A stretch of DNA of 64,000 bases from the NCBI GenBank assembly GCA_033065855.1, contig JAVXUO010001548.1, positions 678,596 to 742,595 on the forward strand, in the 5' to 3' direction. The translations under genes and the position numbers were made by a program. The stretch's first letter is position 1, and every line of letters starts with the position of its first letter. Positions 1 through 11,689 of this stretch are shown here, in pieces. Below the pieces are notes generated by a model that had not been told where the DNA came from, did no database searches, and was given only the letters and a program-made list of their open reading frames with translations. Source of the stretch: Escallonia rubra (Eukaryota > Streptophyta > Magnoliopsida > Escalloniales > Escalloniaceae).

Positions 1-189
1 GTTGTATTTAATTGCAAGAAGAGAATGGATAAGGTTGGAAAGATCTGGCAGGTGAGAAGAAATCATATGGCCTAGTTTTTTTTAACCAAACACAAATCTA
101 AATTTTTTTCCCCTTCACTCTTCCCTATTTCGTACCTACTCAAAACATTATACTGTACATGCATTGATAAGTGCACTCTAGCAAGTAAT

Positions 190-986
190 TGTTAAAGCAT
201 CCATATGAAAATCAATTAGTAATGAGAGGAGAGGCTTATAATACTTATGTCTTGAAGTATTATTTGTTAATTATCCGATATGAGATTTATATCTCTCAAC
301 ACGCTCTCTCACGTGTCGTCCGACCAAATTTTAAGTGGGCCTACCACGTTAGAAATTGATTGGGTGAGGATGAGGAAACCTTTTTTTTTGAATTGTTTGC
401 TGGGCTGGATCGACCAATACTCTGTGAAATATCTATCTCAAAACCAATTGGTAATGAGAGCAGTGGCGGAGGGAAAGGGGTGGCACAGTGGGCACGTGCC
501 CACCTCCACACTTTGGCATGAAGTATTTTTTTACTATGAGTCTTATATTAATGGTTTTGTTATTTTGGTATCCCTCTAAAAATTTATAAATTTCAAGAAT
601 TTTTTTGAAGTCATTGTTCATTTTCAATATACACGAAATTATTCATACCACTTAACAATCAAGAAATATTAACACTTGAATTTAATTTCACTTTTACGAC
701 TATAGATCTATAGTAATACGTCTATTCCTTTTAAGAATATTTTATTAATTTTAATTTAATAGTAGAGTGCAAATATAAAAAATAGAATGCGAATTTTATT
801 TTTGAAAACAACATTGTAAATTTTATCTTTATTAGTTTTGAACCGAACACATTAAGATACCTCTAAAACCTTGGTGCTTATACAAGGTTTCTGGCTTCGC
901 CACTGAATGAGAGGAGAGACATACAAGCCTTATGTATTGAAGTATTATCTGTTAGTTACTGGATATGAGATTTATATATCTCAACA
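190..986. mobile_element. TRIM-like element (two short LTR-like copies)
   Basis: Two related LTR-like segments, 190-301 (112 bp, TG...CA ends) and 423-986, frame about 120 bp that starts with a CTCACGTG-containing block. The second copy is split by a hAT-like insertion (461-905). When that insertion is set aside the two copies align over their length, with shared blocks AGTAATGAGAGGAGAG and GATATGAGATTTATAT. A further copy of the family lies at 62615-62957 with the same 112-bp repeat length. The size and layout fit a terminal-repeat retrotransposon in miniature, which carries no genes. No clear target-site duplication or primer site was found, so the family call is moderate. Confidence 0.55.
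461..905. mobile_element. Non-autonomous hAT-like element (445 bp)
   Basis: The ends read CAGTGGCGGAG and CTTCGCCACTG, inverted repeats of the hAT CAGTGGCGG type. They are flanked by a perfect 8-bp duplication AATGAGAG at 453-460 and 906-913. Eight-base duplications are diagnostic of hAT elements. The interior is AT-rich with no transposase. It sits inside one repeat of the TRIM-like element, so it is the younger of the two. Confidence 0.88.
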
Positions 987-1577
987 GGCATTTCTTTTTT
1001 TTTTTCCTGAAGCCAAGTTGAAGAACTTCATTGATCATAAAAAGTAATCTATATACATATACCGAATAACGTTGCTCGGCCTATTTTTCTAACTGGCAAC
1101 CGGGGAAAAGAATTAATTACACGAAATTAAAGGTAAAAGAAACGAAGGTACAATTGAGAAAGGCTTGAGCAGTAAATTGGATTCCTAAACCGAAAAAAAA
1201 AAGACCCAACTTCTGAGACAAGAGATCGTCTTCAAAAAAATACATACCAATGCGCACCTTTGCAAACAAAAAAGGAGGCGAAGGTTTTTTGGAAACTCCT
1301 CCTCCAAAAATCATTGTACGGCGGGCCGTCAGCTAGCATTATGGGGTTGGCTAAACGTGGTGTGAATAATCAACCACGCAAAAACGACTTGAAAAAACCC
1401 CAATGCATTTCAAACGTCGTGGCAAAATACGCTATGATGGTGGCATTTGGTCCTTAGAAAGAGACGTTTCTCTCTGGAGGTCTAGGAAAAAGACGTCAAA
1501 AATCAACTGTGTAGCCGAGTTTATTCCTAGTTTGAAAAGCTTGCACAAACGGAACTTGTTCCTGGATGTTATGGAGC
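987..1577. other. 3' flank of the first bHLH gene
   Basis: No coding region is supported here. The stretch begins with a T-run near 991 and holds short open frames without recognisable content. Part of it is expected to be the 3' UTR and downstream region of the minus-strand bHLH gene ending at 1578. No clear polyadenylation signal was singled out. Confidence 0.3.
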
Positions 1578-3813
1578 TTATGGTAAGGCAATTCGTAGAT
1601 TCCTCACAAGATCCTTCCCGGTCAAGCAGAATTCGGTGTCTATCTGCAAGAAATGGAGATTTGGGTAAAATATAGAAACATTGCACAGAGTATATTAACG
1701 TGCAGCTATACCACCTGTATTGATGGTTGTATATGATTATGATTATGATTATGGCAACAACCATATGTAGTTGACCTTTAAAGACAACATTTTCTGAGTT
1801 GCGTCTTCCAAGAAAGACAATATATCTAAGATAAGCATAAAATTTTTGGCGTGGTCCAATTTTTTCTTAAAGTAGAAAAAACTATTTGATGGCCCAAAGA
1901 ATGTAGGTGGATTAGTAGAACCCTAATTCCCAAATTTTTTGCTCAAATGTGTATGCATGGTCCAGAATTTGATAATTGGAGAGTCAAATAAGTAACACTA
2001 CTCGAACACGTTGAGTCATTTTCTTCTGGTTCTACAAATGGATTAGATCTAAGAGCGGCTGGAAGTACCTGGGCAGCTATAGTTACGTCCATGGCATGAT
2101 TCCCGAATGGCATGACATTGCTGTTGACGACACTAAGATGAAGCTTCTCTATCTCCCTCAGCAACTTCACTAGAAAACCATTTTGCTTCTCACAGTGAAT
2201 TTTAATGAGGACATTGTTTTCTGAGATTCTTGCTTCTATATCTGGAAGAGATACGTTCTCATCGCATGAAGAGGAAGAATCATGACCATTCTCTGCAGCA
2301 TGCTGGAATTTATCCACAAAAACCAATGATTCCTCTGGTTTCTTCTTGGCCTGCTCCTCGAGCAATTTCACACGTTCTTGAAGCTGTTTCAAATACTTGA
2401 TAGCATCTCCAAGCACAGAAGCTTTGTCCATCTGAATAAAAGTTGATCTATCGTTAAGTTCATTTCGATATGGAAAATATTAGGTTCCTCGTGAAGCATT
2501 TCTTTAACAAAAAAATTTCTATGATTTCATGGCATCGTGACTGGTTTTATAGAATTATTCTGATGTAACTAATCCTCTATGAACTTTGAGGTTTTAGACA
2601 ATTAATCCCACTATTATTGAACCAAAAAAGTGAATCTTTGATTGGCCTAACGAAGTTTTTACTGATAAAAAATATATGAAACTACGATGTACACCTTATA
2701 AGAAATATATGACGTAAACATGGAATAACTGATACAATTCAATAAGGCTGCCAAATAGTTTTGAACTATGTGCATCACATATGGGTGGGTATATCATAAG
2801 TTGAAAGTGTCACGGTTAAGGAAGGCGATCGAAACATGTGTACGGTTATGGCTAACGAAGACTATTGAAGTAGTGCAATACATACCCTCTTTAGGCCAGG
2901 GACAATGGCGGAAAGCGCTATGATCCTCTCGGCAAGCTTTTCTCTCCTCTTTCTCTCTGCCATTACATGATCTCGAGCATGTGAAGGAGACCTTAACCTG
3001 TGAGTGTAGTTAACCTTGTCACCGTTGGAACCATATGATTTCCAGGAAGGTAAGCTCATATCTTCATCAGACACCACCTCGCCCTTCGGCTGGAGGTTGT
3101 TAGGTTTTGAACCCGAGTTGGCAAACGAGATAAGTTGAGAGGAAGATGTACAAGAAGCAGCTTTTGGAGAAACAAGCTCTCTGATGCTAGTGGTGGTGGA
3201 GTTCCAACTACAATTGTCCGTCTTGATAAACTTCGTGGGTCTCTCAAAGCTTTGAGCACAGTTTTCATTAACAGAACTCTTTTTGTGGTTGAGGACTGGG
3301 TTAGAGGTGTAGCTCTCATCAGAAGATAAAGGATTCTGGAATGTTTTCCTGAGTGAAGTTACCGAGTATGGCACTTGTCTTGTGAAGGCATCCAGTGATG
3401 TATTGAATTCAAGAGAATCCATTTGGAAGTCATTTGTAAAGTTGCAGTTATCAATTCCCTGTAATTTTCCCATCATAAAACCCCAATTACAACTATATAC
3501 TTAATATGCAGACTTAAGCTGTCTAAGATTTATGTCATGCAATAATGATGAGCAGCTTCTTCTAAGCACATATGGCAGTCGGAAAAATAGAAAATGATGG
3601 CAAAAAAGCCGTTTATGAATTCAACAAAGGCTAGAAAGCTTTTTTATATGCTCAAAAAGTTCCGTTAAGCACCTTATGGCTATGTCATAATATATCCAGA
3701 AATTTTGCCTGGATGAAACCACGGTTCATTTTATTCTAATGATGGTAAATTTATATCTAATGACGGGAGAATCATACCTGTTCAAAGTTCCATCTATCCA
3801 TCGACATGTCCAT
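1578..3813 (-). CDS. bHLH transcription factor, subgroup IVa (NAI1/bHLH25-like), gene 1
   Basis: Four exons on the minus strand: 3813-3778, 3458-2886, 2431-2069 and 1643-1578, all joined in phase 0 at GT..AG introns, giving about 345 residues. The ATG at 3813 follows an in-frame stop and opens MDMSMDRWNFEQ. The bHLH region spans about residues 172-230: the basic stretch DHVMAERKRREKL has the His, Glu and Arg positions expected for G-box/E-box binding, and the intron falls between PGLKR and MDKASVLGD as is usual in this family. Residues about 264-345 form the C-terminal ACT-like region, completed by the 21-codon last exon (EFCLTGKDLVRNLR). The sister gene has the same exon plan. IVa proteins act in the nucleus and control ER-body genes in Arabidopsis and terpenoid pathways in other plants; which target set applies here is unknown. 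Reading through the third donor would give a different tail stopping at 1943, which I consider less likely. A 5' UTR intron (4240 to 3852) is plausible but inferred. Confidence 0.9.
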
Positions 3814-4298
3814 GGATGCAGATCTTCAGATATGGACTGGAAAACCTGATCCTGATAAAATAAAAATTGAAACAATCTGCACATATTTCAAGACCTTGAC
3901 AAAGAAAAAAGGAACAGACAATGACGAAAAGTTATACTTCTTTTACAAATGTAATCCCTCAAAATTTAATGTCAAAGCATAGGAGGAGCCAGGTTTTAAC
4001 TTCGAAGCGCCAAATCGCTGAAGCATAACTGGTTTAGAAAAGAGATTTGGAACTTTATCGATATATAGTGACCCATTAGAACACTGAACACATTAATCGT
4101 ATAGTCACATACCCAATAAAATACCCTCTTATGACTTGAAAACAAACGCAGACATGAAGATTTTAGAGAGATTACTGGAAGGAATTAACAGCAGGAAACA
4201 GTTCAGAAGAAGAACCCTGAGAGATGGAGAGAGCTTGTACCTTTTCGGAAGGAGAAGACTTGGTATTTCAAGTGAATAGCAGGTCTGTAGCTTTCCCA

Positions 4299-4305
4299 TT
4301 ATATA
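4299..4305 (-). promoter_or_regulatory. TATA box of bHLH gene 1
   Basis: Minus-strand TATATAA lies about 490 bp upstream of the start codon. A pyrimidine-rich leader follows (from about 4270) with a plausible 5' UTR splice donor at 4240. Transcription probably starts near 4270. Confidence 0.6.
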
Positions 4306-4338
4306 GAAAATATTCAAGTAAGTGAAACCTCTCTTTCC

Positions 4339-4344
4339 CACGTG
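4339..4344. promoter_or_regulatory. G-box (CACGTG) beside the TATA box of bHLH gene 1
   Basis: A palindromic CACGTG lies about 35 bp upstream of the TATA box. G-boxes are bound by bHLH proteins that carry the His-Glu-Arg basic residues, as both bHLH proteins in this window do. Auto- or cross-regulation is an inference from position and motif only. Confidence 0.5.
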
Positions 4345-4744
4345 TGAAAACTTTGTCTTTTGTGCAAGCAGTTTGACCTTAGCTGTCTCTGTCCCTTTTC
4401 GTCTCTTTGCTTATAGGTATACTGACTGACGTGCGGAATTATGGGCACTTGATCTTAAATCTATTCACAACGCGATATGCAGAGATACGCCATATCTATA
4501 TCAGGATTTTACTTATGTTATTCTGGAGCAAAGAAATAGGCAGCTTTCATTTACAGTGTTATGGTCATCCACTCCTGTTAACGCATTCCCATGTTGCTCA
4601 TTTTGTTGGAGACCCTTCATAGCCAGCTTTTGTGACTTCATGGCACGGTATGCTTTTCTTCTAGAGAGTTGAATTTCTCAGGTTCAATTTGTTGATGAGA
4701 ACACAGTCCGTTGGTTGTGTGCGGTGGTAAGAAAGTGGTTTCCA

Positions 4745-4905
4745 TTTAAGTTAAAGTATTTCTTTTTTTTTTTTTGTTTGGTGTCATGCCATATGTGAAA
4801 AGCCAAATCAACGTATATTATCATCAAGTTGAAGTATTTTTTTTTGTATCACACTGTATGTGAAAAGACAAATCAACTTACATCATCGTCAAGCATACAA
4901 ATACT
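4745..4905. repeat. Tandem duplication, about 80-bp unit
   Basis: Two adjacent diverged copies share the order AAGTTGAAGTATTT, T-run, TATGTGAAAAG, CAAATCAACTTA, ATCATCGTCAAG. No coding content. It may be the edge of an unrecognised element. Confidence 0.6.
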
Positions 4906-4994
4906 GCAAATTTAATTATGAGATGACAGGAAATCATAGAGATGCAAATCAGTTATCAGTTTCTCTAAAAAAATTAAGTCAGCTATTAAGAAAT

Positions 4995-5286
4995 TGTTGA
5001 AGCATGATTTATATTGTTAGACTAATTCTCTATTAGCATAAACTTTTATAGCACGTGACAACTTAATAAGGTATCAGAGCTCTGATTTTGGCAAGACTTT
5101 ATGTTCAGTTCTTTCTATTGCATAATTTAGCCCCCCTATATTAGTGTAATTTACAATGTATGTGTTTATTTGTGCACTTTGATTTATCTCTATGCATGAC
5201 GTGAAGGGGAGTGTTTGAACCATGATATGCATTATTGCGCTTATTCTCTATTGGCTTAAACTTTTAGAGCATATAATAATATAACA
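4995..5286 (+). mobile_element. TRIM element (292 bp)
   Basis: Two 75-bp repeats (4995-5069 and 5212-5286), each starting TGTT, share TTCTCTATT and TAAACTTTTA blocks. GGTATCAGAGC directly after the first matches the initiator-tRNA-Met primer site. A purine tract (GAAGGGGAG) precedes the second repeat. The layout LTR, primer site, polypurine tract, LTR without any gene is that of a TRIM. The flanking duplication is unclear. Confidence 0.8.
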
Positions 5287-6650
5287 AAGAATGAGTCCAA
5301 AAATATACTACTATATTTTAACTTAAACACGTTAGGCGTGGATGCAAAGTCATCATTTCCATAGCTACTTTGCTTTCGTTTATAGCCAACAAAAATTACT
5401 AACTCTGAGCAACATTATGGGCCAATCGAGTGCATAGAAAAATTTCAAAATACGATGAAAGTTTGTTTATTTCAATTCTCTCACTAACCAATCTCGGACG
5501 AGCCTTTAACTGAACTTTGATAAACCGAGCTCGAGTACGATGGTTTATTCACAGCCTTATATATCTGCTTATATCAATTATAGCTTCTTCAATTGCACGT
5601 TTTATTTGGTTGTGCCTTTCTGATTAATAAGTTAGAAAACTCTTAAAAACGTCGTTTATACGAAAAAAACTATCTTCGTGCATATCTATGTAATTAGACA
5701 GTAGAAGAGCGAGAATTCACAGTTTATTCGGCAGTTGCCTAATTGAATCTCATTTATTCAGAACATAAGTTCCGAAATTACTGTGGCATTACAATAGATG
5801 GGAAATTTCCTAGTAGGATTTTAAACAAAGTCATCAATGATCCTCCATGATCTTTGGATTAGTTAATTCATTTGGTACACAGCCCAATGGATAGATTCCA
5901 AAGGACTGGTTGCAGGTATCGATGACCTTTAATATGAAAGGGTAGAGATGAAGCAATAATGCAAAACACAGCTTATGAAGGAACATTGTCAAGTGGTTGT
6001 CTTCCAAATTGACATATCTATAATCCTCAGTTGTGATACTTAATTCATGCTTATTGGCATTAAGTGCATGTGCAGGCAGTGGCTCATTTCCAGGCGAAAG
6101 CGGTACAAGGGTTCATTTGACTAGTCACAGGCACATGAGCTATTGGGTTTTATTTAACTTGTTTGTGCAGATCCATATCTTTGATATATCATAGATTAAG
6201 AGTCGTATTACACGTTTCTTGGGGGTGGTGGGGAAGGGGTTTAAATTGCATTCGATCCCCACAAATAAGGCATCACGGATCTGACAACTAAATTTAGCTT
6301 AGAAAATCGAGACAGTGAAGCAAGTACCGATTTGAGGATTTAATAAGAGTAATCAAACAATGCTCTTGTAGTGTTGTTGGGGGTTCCGAAACCTAAACTA
6401 AGGTTGTACCAAGGTAGATCTATATACATTCCACAGCTACCTATAATTGAACTGCAACTTAAAATATTCAGCTTATTGCTAAAGAGGATGGGCGGGTCAA
6501 ATATGAAATAGTCCCCGATGATCCTTTGGTACCCCGGTTATCCTCCACCAATTTGCCTATGGCTCTACATTTATTAGAAGCGTATCCAAATAACAAAATT
6601 ATGGAAATCTAATATATTGCAACGTAGAAGTGCAGTTCTATGCAGATAGG
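5287..6650. other. Intergenic DNA, nothing recognised
   Basis: AT-rich sequence without supported coding regions, RNA genes or clear element ends. Open frames are short and lack coding character. Confidence 0.5.
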
Positions 6651-6654
6651 GTTA

Positions 6655-6960
6655 ATATGATTTTAGTCCTTCAAGCTATTTATGCATTCTTAAAATGGTC
6701 CCCAAACTACTATATTCGCTAAAATAACCCTTAAACTATTTACTTTTTCTATTTTGTTACCTTCATGATACTTTCTGCTAAAATGTTGGGGATAATCTAG
6801 TCAATGAAAATATTTCTCTCTTCCTCTCGTCTTCTTAACCTAAGTTCTCTCTCTCTCCTGACTAGAGCTACAGCAAGGCCAGCACTGCAGGCGACGGCCA
6901 ATCTGCTTACCAAAAATCTCGTGACGAACCCGTGCTTCTCTAGAGAATATATAACAGAGC
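6655..6960 (+). mobile_element. Possible MULE-type terminus
   Basis: The stretch starts AGGGTTAATATGATTTTAGT and continues with clauses on the pattern of 'TCCCCAAACTA' and 'CCCTTAAACTA', then a pyrimidine-rich leader. This is the style of many plant Mutator-like ends. No matching inverted copy was found in the window, so the element boundary and even the class are uncertain. Confidence 0.3.
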
Positions 6961-7077
6961 ATAATGTGATGGTAGTTTTTTAATTTTGGTAAATGCTATT
7001 CATGATTGCAATCAATTTTATAATTATTTTAAAAGATATAAAAGTAACTTTAAAGACTTTTTTTAGTTCGCTACTAC

Positions 7078-7079
<2 letters not shown>

Positions 7080-7124
<45 letters not shown>

Positions 7125-7266
7125 TACGTGAGTAATGAATCACGACCATATGTATATATATGTATATATATATATATATATATGAAAACTTGAAATGATA
7201 GAGTGACTTTTGGGGTTATATATATATATATGAAAACTTGAAATGATAGGGTGACTTTTGGGGTTA
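7080..7266. repeat. (AT)n microsatellite with a 48-bp tandem duplication
   Basis: Runs of TA/AT repeats at 7080-7121 and 7151-7182 are followed by two near-identical copies of a unit holding ATGAAAACTTGAAATGATAG and GTGACTTTTGGGG. The short open frames over it are repeat translations, not genes. Confidence 0.85.
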
Positions 7267-7359
7267 TAAAGGAGGAGACTTTGAAAATAATTATGATATA
7301 GGTTTATAATAAGTAATAAAACTGAAGGAGTCAAAAAAAAAAAAAGATATTTCAATCGG

Positions 7360-10300
7360 GCTGTAGAGTGAACAGGAAAGAGAATAGGGGAGAGAGATGG
7401 AGCAGGCAGCCGGCCCTAAAACGGGGGGCGCCTCTTCCAGATCTGGCAGCCCCCATTTCTGACCACACGCGGTCACCGGAGTTCAACTCCGGCCACACGT
7501 CTTCAACGGATGCCGACCAAGGACGACTGTCGAATATGCAATCTCATCCGGCGACCGCCGGCGCCGAAGGCAACAAAAGCCCGCCAACAAAGGGCATCCT
7601 TCAGCCGCCAATCAGCACACCAACGACGATCGGCGAGCACCGTCGACAATTAGGGTCGGTGACGAAGAGATGATGTCTGTGTGTGTTGTGCGTTGGAGTG
7701 CGTAGTGTTTGGTTTTTCAGGCTGCCACTGACATCAATCGTGGCGAGGGGAAGCCGACGAGACCGATCGACCCGTGAGGGTGACGCCGGAGCAACCAAAA
7801 GGCGACCTTTAGCCAGCTACTGTCGTGGCTGAGCTCCGATCGTCGTTCACCGCCGTAGACGCGAGGAGCTGCCGTCGTGCATACTGCCTCTGTTGGCCCC
7901 TCAAACGTATCTTTATCGCCATGAACAACCGTGGCACCTTCTTCTTCGTTGCCCTTTTGATGATCACGGCTGGCAGCCTAATCACTGTAAAATAGGTTGG
8001 GGCTGATTTATGTAAAATGGATTTTGGTTCTGTGTGCTTGTGTTGTTGTGATTTTGATGGTTGTGCAGCAATGGTCATTTGGCGACAGTGTTGGAGGTGG
8101 ATGGTGGTTTGTGTGTACAGCTGAGGGTGCACGGCGTCTATGTTTTTGTAAGATGTGTACGTGTGGTTGTTATCGGACAATTATGTGTAATAGGGTGTGT
8201 GCGTGGAGCACTGTGGTGTTGGTGTATATTGGGTGAGGAGTGCGATTGTGTATATTTGGATATGTGGGTAAGTATGTGCAGGTATTCTTGGGTGGACGGG
8301 TATGTGAAATTTGGTGGTGTATATGTGTGCGGTTATTGGATGGGGGTGGATACAGCTCTGAGAACATTGTTGTGTCTTATCTGTAAGTGTGCGTGTGCTT
8401 TGGAGGGTGAAATGGTGTATCTAGCAGTATGTGTTCTGGTGTGTATTTTAGAATGAACGAATGGTGGGTGAATGGCACGTATCTGTGTGTGAGGCAGTGT
8501 GCAAATGGGTGAGTTGTGGCATGTGAATTGGTGTGTGTGTGTGTGCAGTGAAGGAAGTTGCCTAACGTCGGTCAAGAAAATTGTTACTGGACTTGATTTA
8601 CTTTTGTATTATTGAGAACCACATATGAACAAAGAAAGTTTAGTTGTGAAAAAAAGGGGCAGGCACATTTGGTTGAGGATTGAAATTATTATGGCAATTC
8701 AAGTTTGAGGCAGAGAACTAACGGGGTGGAATAATTTGGTTATCTTCAAGTGGCAGTACACAAGAAGGAGGCTCGATCAACATTAGATCAAGTGTTCGGA
8801 TGCAAATAACTTGGTTAAGCATGCAAGTAACTCACAAGTAGAGGTGTAGTTAAGGCCGAAATGGATGTTCAGTTATTTTGGTGGAGGTAGCTATGCATAT
8901 GTACGGCAGTGTGTTTGCGGTCCATGTGGTATAGTTGTGTGGTGTTTATTGTACAGTTGCATGCCTATCTTGGTTGCGCGTTTTGCAGTGTGAAGGGTGA
9001 GTATTAGGTGCTTGGAGGATTTTGGAAGTGACTAGTTACTTGGGTGAAAATCAATTGGCAAAGTTGAGTTGTATGACTAAGTGGTATGGTAAGTACGTGT
9101 GTGTTGTGTACCATATGTGTACATGGTGTAGGTGTACCGTATGCTTGCAAAGGTGTACCCTATGCATGTATGTATTTTGGATAAGAAAGCGCATAGGCTA
9201 TGAGAATATATATATATATATATATATAGCGTGAGCTCTAGCGATTAACTGGGTAGCTTGGTTGGTTATTAAAATCAGGTAGATTAATGAGGGAAGTTCG
9301 GCAACGGTGATGCAATGCCCGAGAATGACATGGTGAACTTGGCACGGTTTTAGACGGGTTGTGTAACGGGCGGTTGGATGCGGCGTCTGAGTTGTTTGAG
9401 AAAATATCTGTTAGGAATTCTGCATTTTCATCAACGTTGCCCTTCCGGTTATAGTGAAGTGTGGGTTATGGAGATGAAAGGAATGACCTTGACGGTTATG
9501 TTGGTCAGAGGTAACAACTGATCATAGCGCTAGATTTTGGATCGAGACAATGTGTCAGCGACAAGTAAGTGACCCTTTGATTCAACTAGCGTTTTTCTAT
9601 AAAATGTATATGTTTACCTACTGTTAAAAACTGATATTTATCAGCATTGAATGTTTTAATTACGTTTAACTGCTCTCACTTTATTTGCCAAAAAGCTCTT
9701 AGTTGTTTAATTCTCGTTAAAAATCGGACCAGCATGTAATTGATATTTTGCTAGAAATCGTAATGGAACTCAGATTTGAAATGTTTGGTACAAGTGAAAT
9801 GTTTTGGTATTTGATGTTATTGTGAGTAATGAACAACTTGAAAACTATCGAAAGGGGTGTGAGGATGGTTTGACCATTAATTGATGAGTGGTTGTGTTTA
9901 CGATGAACCAAAAATGTGGTTTTGTTTATTCGATTGTTGTGCCCCATATCTGATGGAGGAAAGCTGGATTTCGGGCCCTAGTCAACGGGGCTTATATGTT
10001 GATGCACAATACTGTTGCTCGTGGTTCGTTCTTGCGTCCACATAATTATATATCCCAAATGGAGGAGAGATTTCGGGCCCTAGTCAGGGGGGCTCGTACG
10101 CTGACCGCAACATATCGTTTGAGTTGATGTTGGGATGAAATTGTTTGTCGTGATGTGTTGTGCTAATGATTTATACTTCAGTTTTGTTCCATGTACTCTA
10201 TTTCATTTACCGGATGATTACTTATGATTTAGATTTTAAAATGTATATAATTTATTGTGAGTTATTTTTTGACATGTCATGGTCCACCTAGTTGAATCAT

Positions 10301-10690
10301 GAGTTACTTACTGAGAACGAGGAAGCTCATTCCTAACTTATAATTTCAGGTTTGAAAGTAAGGTGATGGTGATGAGCAAAAGAAGGGTCAATTTGGCGCG
10401 AAGCTACAAAGAATGCATTGAATAAGTCGCCAATATTTAGATGGTTGGTTTAGTTTTAGTTGTTGAGAAAATGGAGTTATGTGGAGTTGTAACATAAGTG
10501 TTGTATTCAAATTAAAATATAAAAATGTAATTTAAGTTTGTAGAAGTTTTAATTTTCGCTGCAGTTCATATTGGTTTTAGCGAGTAAGGCTTGTCAGACC
10601 CCTTGGTTGGAGTCCAGCGGGCTTGCGGTTGGTCACGTGCCTAGCTCACGGGCCCACTTGTGGGTTTGGGTTGTGACAGGTCGTGTGGGT
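7360..10690 (+). mobile_element. Gypsy LTR-like segment, copy 1
   Basis: A GC-rich start (7370-7800) leads into strongly G/T-biased DNA (8000-8560), then AT-rich DNA with blocks GGGCCCTAGTCA (9973, 10075) and TGTGCCCCATAT. It closes near 10676 with GGGTTGTGACAGG, in the style of Del/Tekay-type Gypsy LTR ends. The blocks recur in the same order at 11.7-12.6 kb. No gag or pol sequence was seen. The open frames of 65-131 codons are low-complexity products. Boundaries are approximate. Looks old and broken. Confidence 0.5.
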
Positions 10691-11310
10691 AGCCGTGTAA
10701 GGGGACTGCTGTTGTGGGTATGTGTGTTATGTGGTGGTAGGATGAAGGCTGTTGGAATGAGGGAAAAAGAGGAAGGGAAGGGCTGTTATGGGGCAGCCGT
10801 GTATGCTGTGGTATGGTGTGTTGTGGGTGCAATGAGGGAGAAGAAGGGAAAGAAAGAGGCTGTCGTGTGGTGACAACCATGGTGGGGTGTATTTTGTGCT
10901 TGTATGTGCGTGAGAGTGAGGGAGAAGGGGGAAATGAGAGGCTACCACGGGGCAGTCGTGGTGTAGTGTGGGTGTTGAGGTGCTTGTGCGTGAAGACGGA
11001 GAATGGAAAAGGAGAGAGGCTGCCATGGGGTAGCCGTGTTGCATTGTGTGAGTCTTTTTTGTTGTGTTTAGATGAAAGTAGAGGGGAAAATAAGATAGGG
11101 AGGGGCTATCGTGGGCAGCCATGGTAATGGTAGTGGTAGTGTGCGTGGTGAGTAGAGAGAGAAAGAGAATTAGGGCTAGGGTTTTGGTGGTGGCTTAGGG
11201 TGGTGGAAAGAGAGTTAGGGAGAAAGGCTGTGCCATGGCGGCCGTGGGGCAGTCGTGGCATGAGGTGGTAACTTTGTTTGAAGAGAGAGAGAGAGAGAGA
11301 GAGTAACAAT
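10690..11310 (+). repeat. Minisatellite of hairpin-forming units in G/T-rich DNA
   Basis: Six units, spaced about 70-120 bp, each carry a small inverted repeat related to GGCTGCC-ATGG-GGCAGCC (near 10781, 10859, 10942, 11019, 11105 and 11226). They are separated by GAGGGAGAAG-like purine tracts and GTGTGNG tracts. Related palindromes recur in the Gypsy LTR at 21.7 kb and 26.5-27.2 kb. A (GA)n run closes the array at 11285-11304. Confidence 0.65.
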
Positions 11311-11689
11311 TAGGGTTTATTGAGGAGTAAGAAAATGAATAGTGAAATTTCTAATAGAAAGTCCTTTTTGGATTTTTAGGATATGTTTAAAAGCTGATTT
11401 AGGCAAAGTACAAAACTAAAATTCTTCTTATTTTTATGAAATACGTCGTGAAATTTTCTGGGCATGCGAAAGGCATGAAATAGTTTTATTTCAAAAACAG
11501 GTGGTTGAATTATTTGACGTAATAAACAAATTTATTTTTAGCCAAAAAATTTATAGTAATATGATTTTACTGAGATGCTCGAGTATCTAAAATTTTCGCA
11601 GCATTCCGGTGCCGATTATATGTTTTTGAAAGATGATCCATAGCGTTCAAATTAAGGAGCAATTTAGGAAAAATCCCCTGAGAGACCAT

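Noticed and set aside
1943-2068. Longer C-terminal tail of bHLH gene 1 by reading through the third donor
   Set aside because: A GTACTT donor follows GCCCAG at the point where the sister gene splices, and a matching last exon with a good acceptor lies at 1643-1578. The tail has no family similarity. It could occur as retained intron but is not the main model.
8061-8456. 131-codon plus-strand open frame
   Set aside because: Cys/Val/Trp-rich product of G/T-rich DNA, with an antisense His/Thr-rich frame as well. Low-complexity artefact inside LTR-like sequence.
10571-11127. Overlapping 100- to 131-codon frames on both strands
   Set aside because: They translate the hairpin minisatellite; no domain, and the repeats explain the openness.
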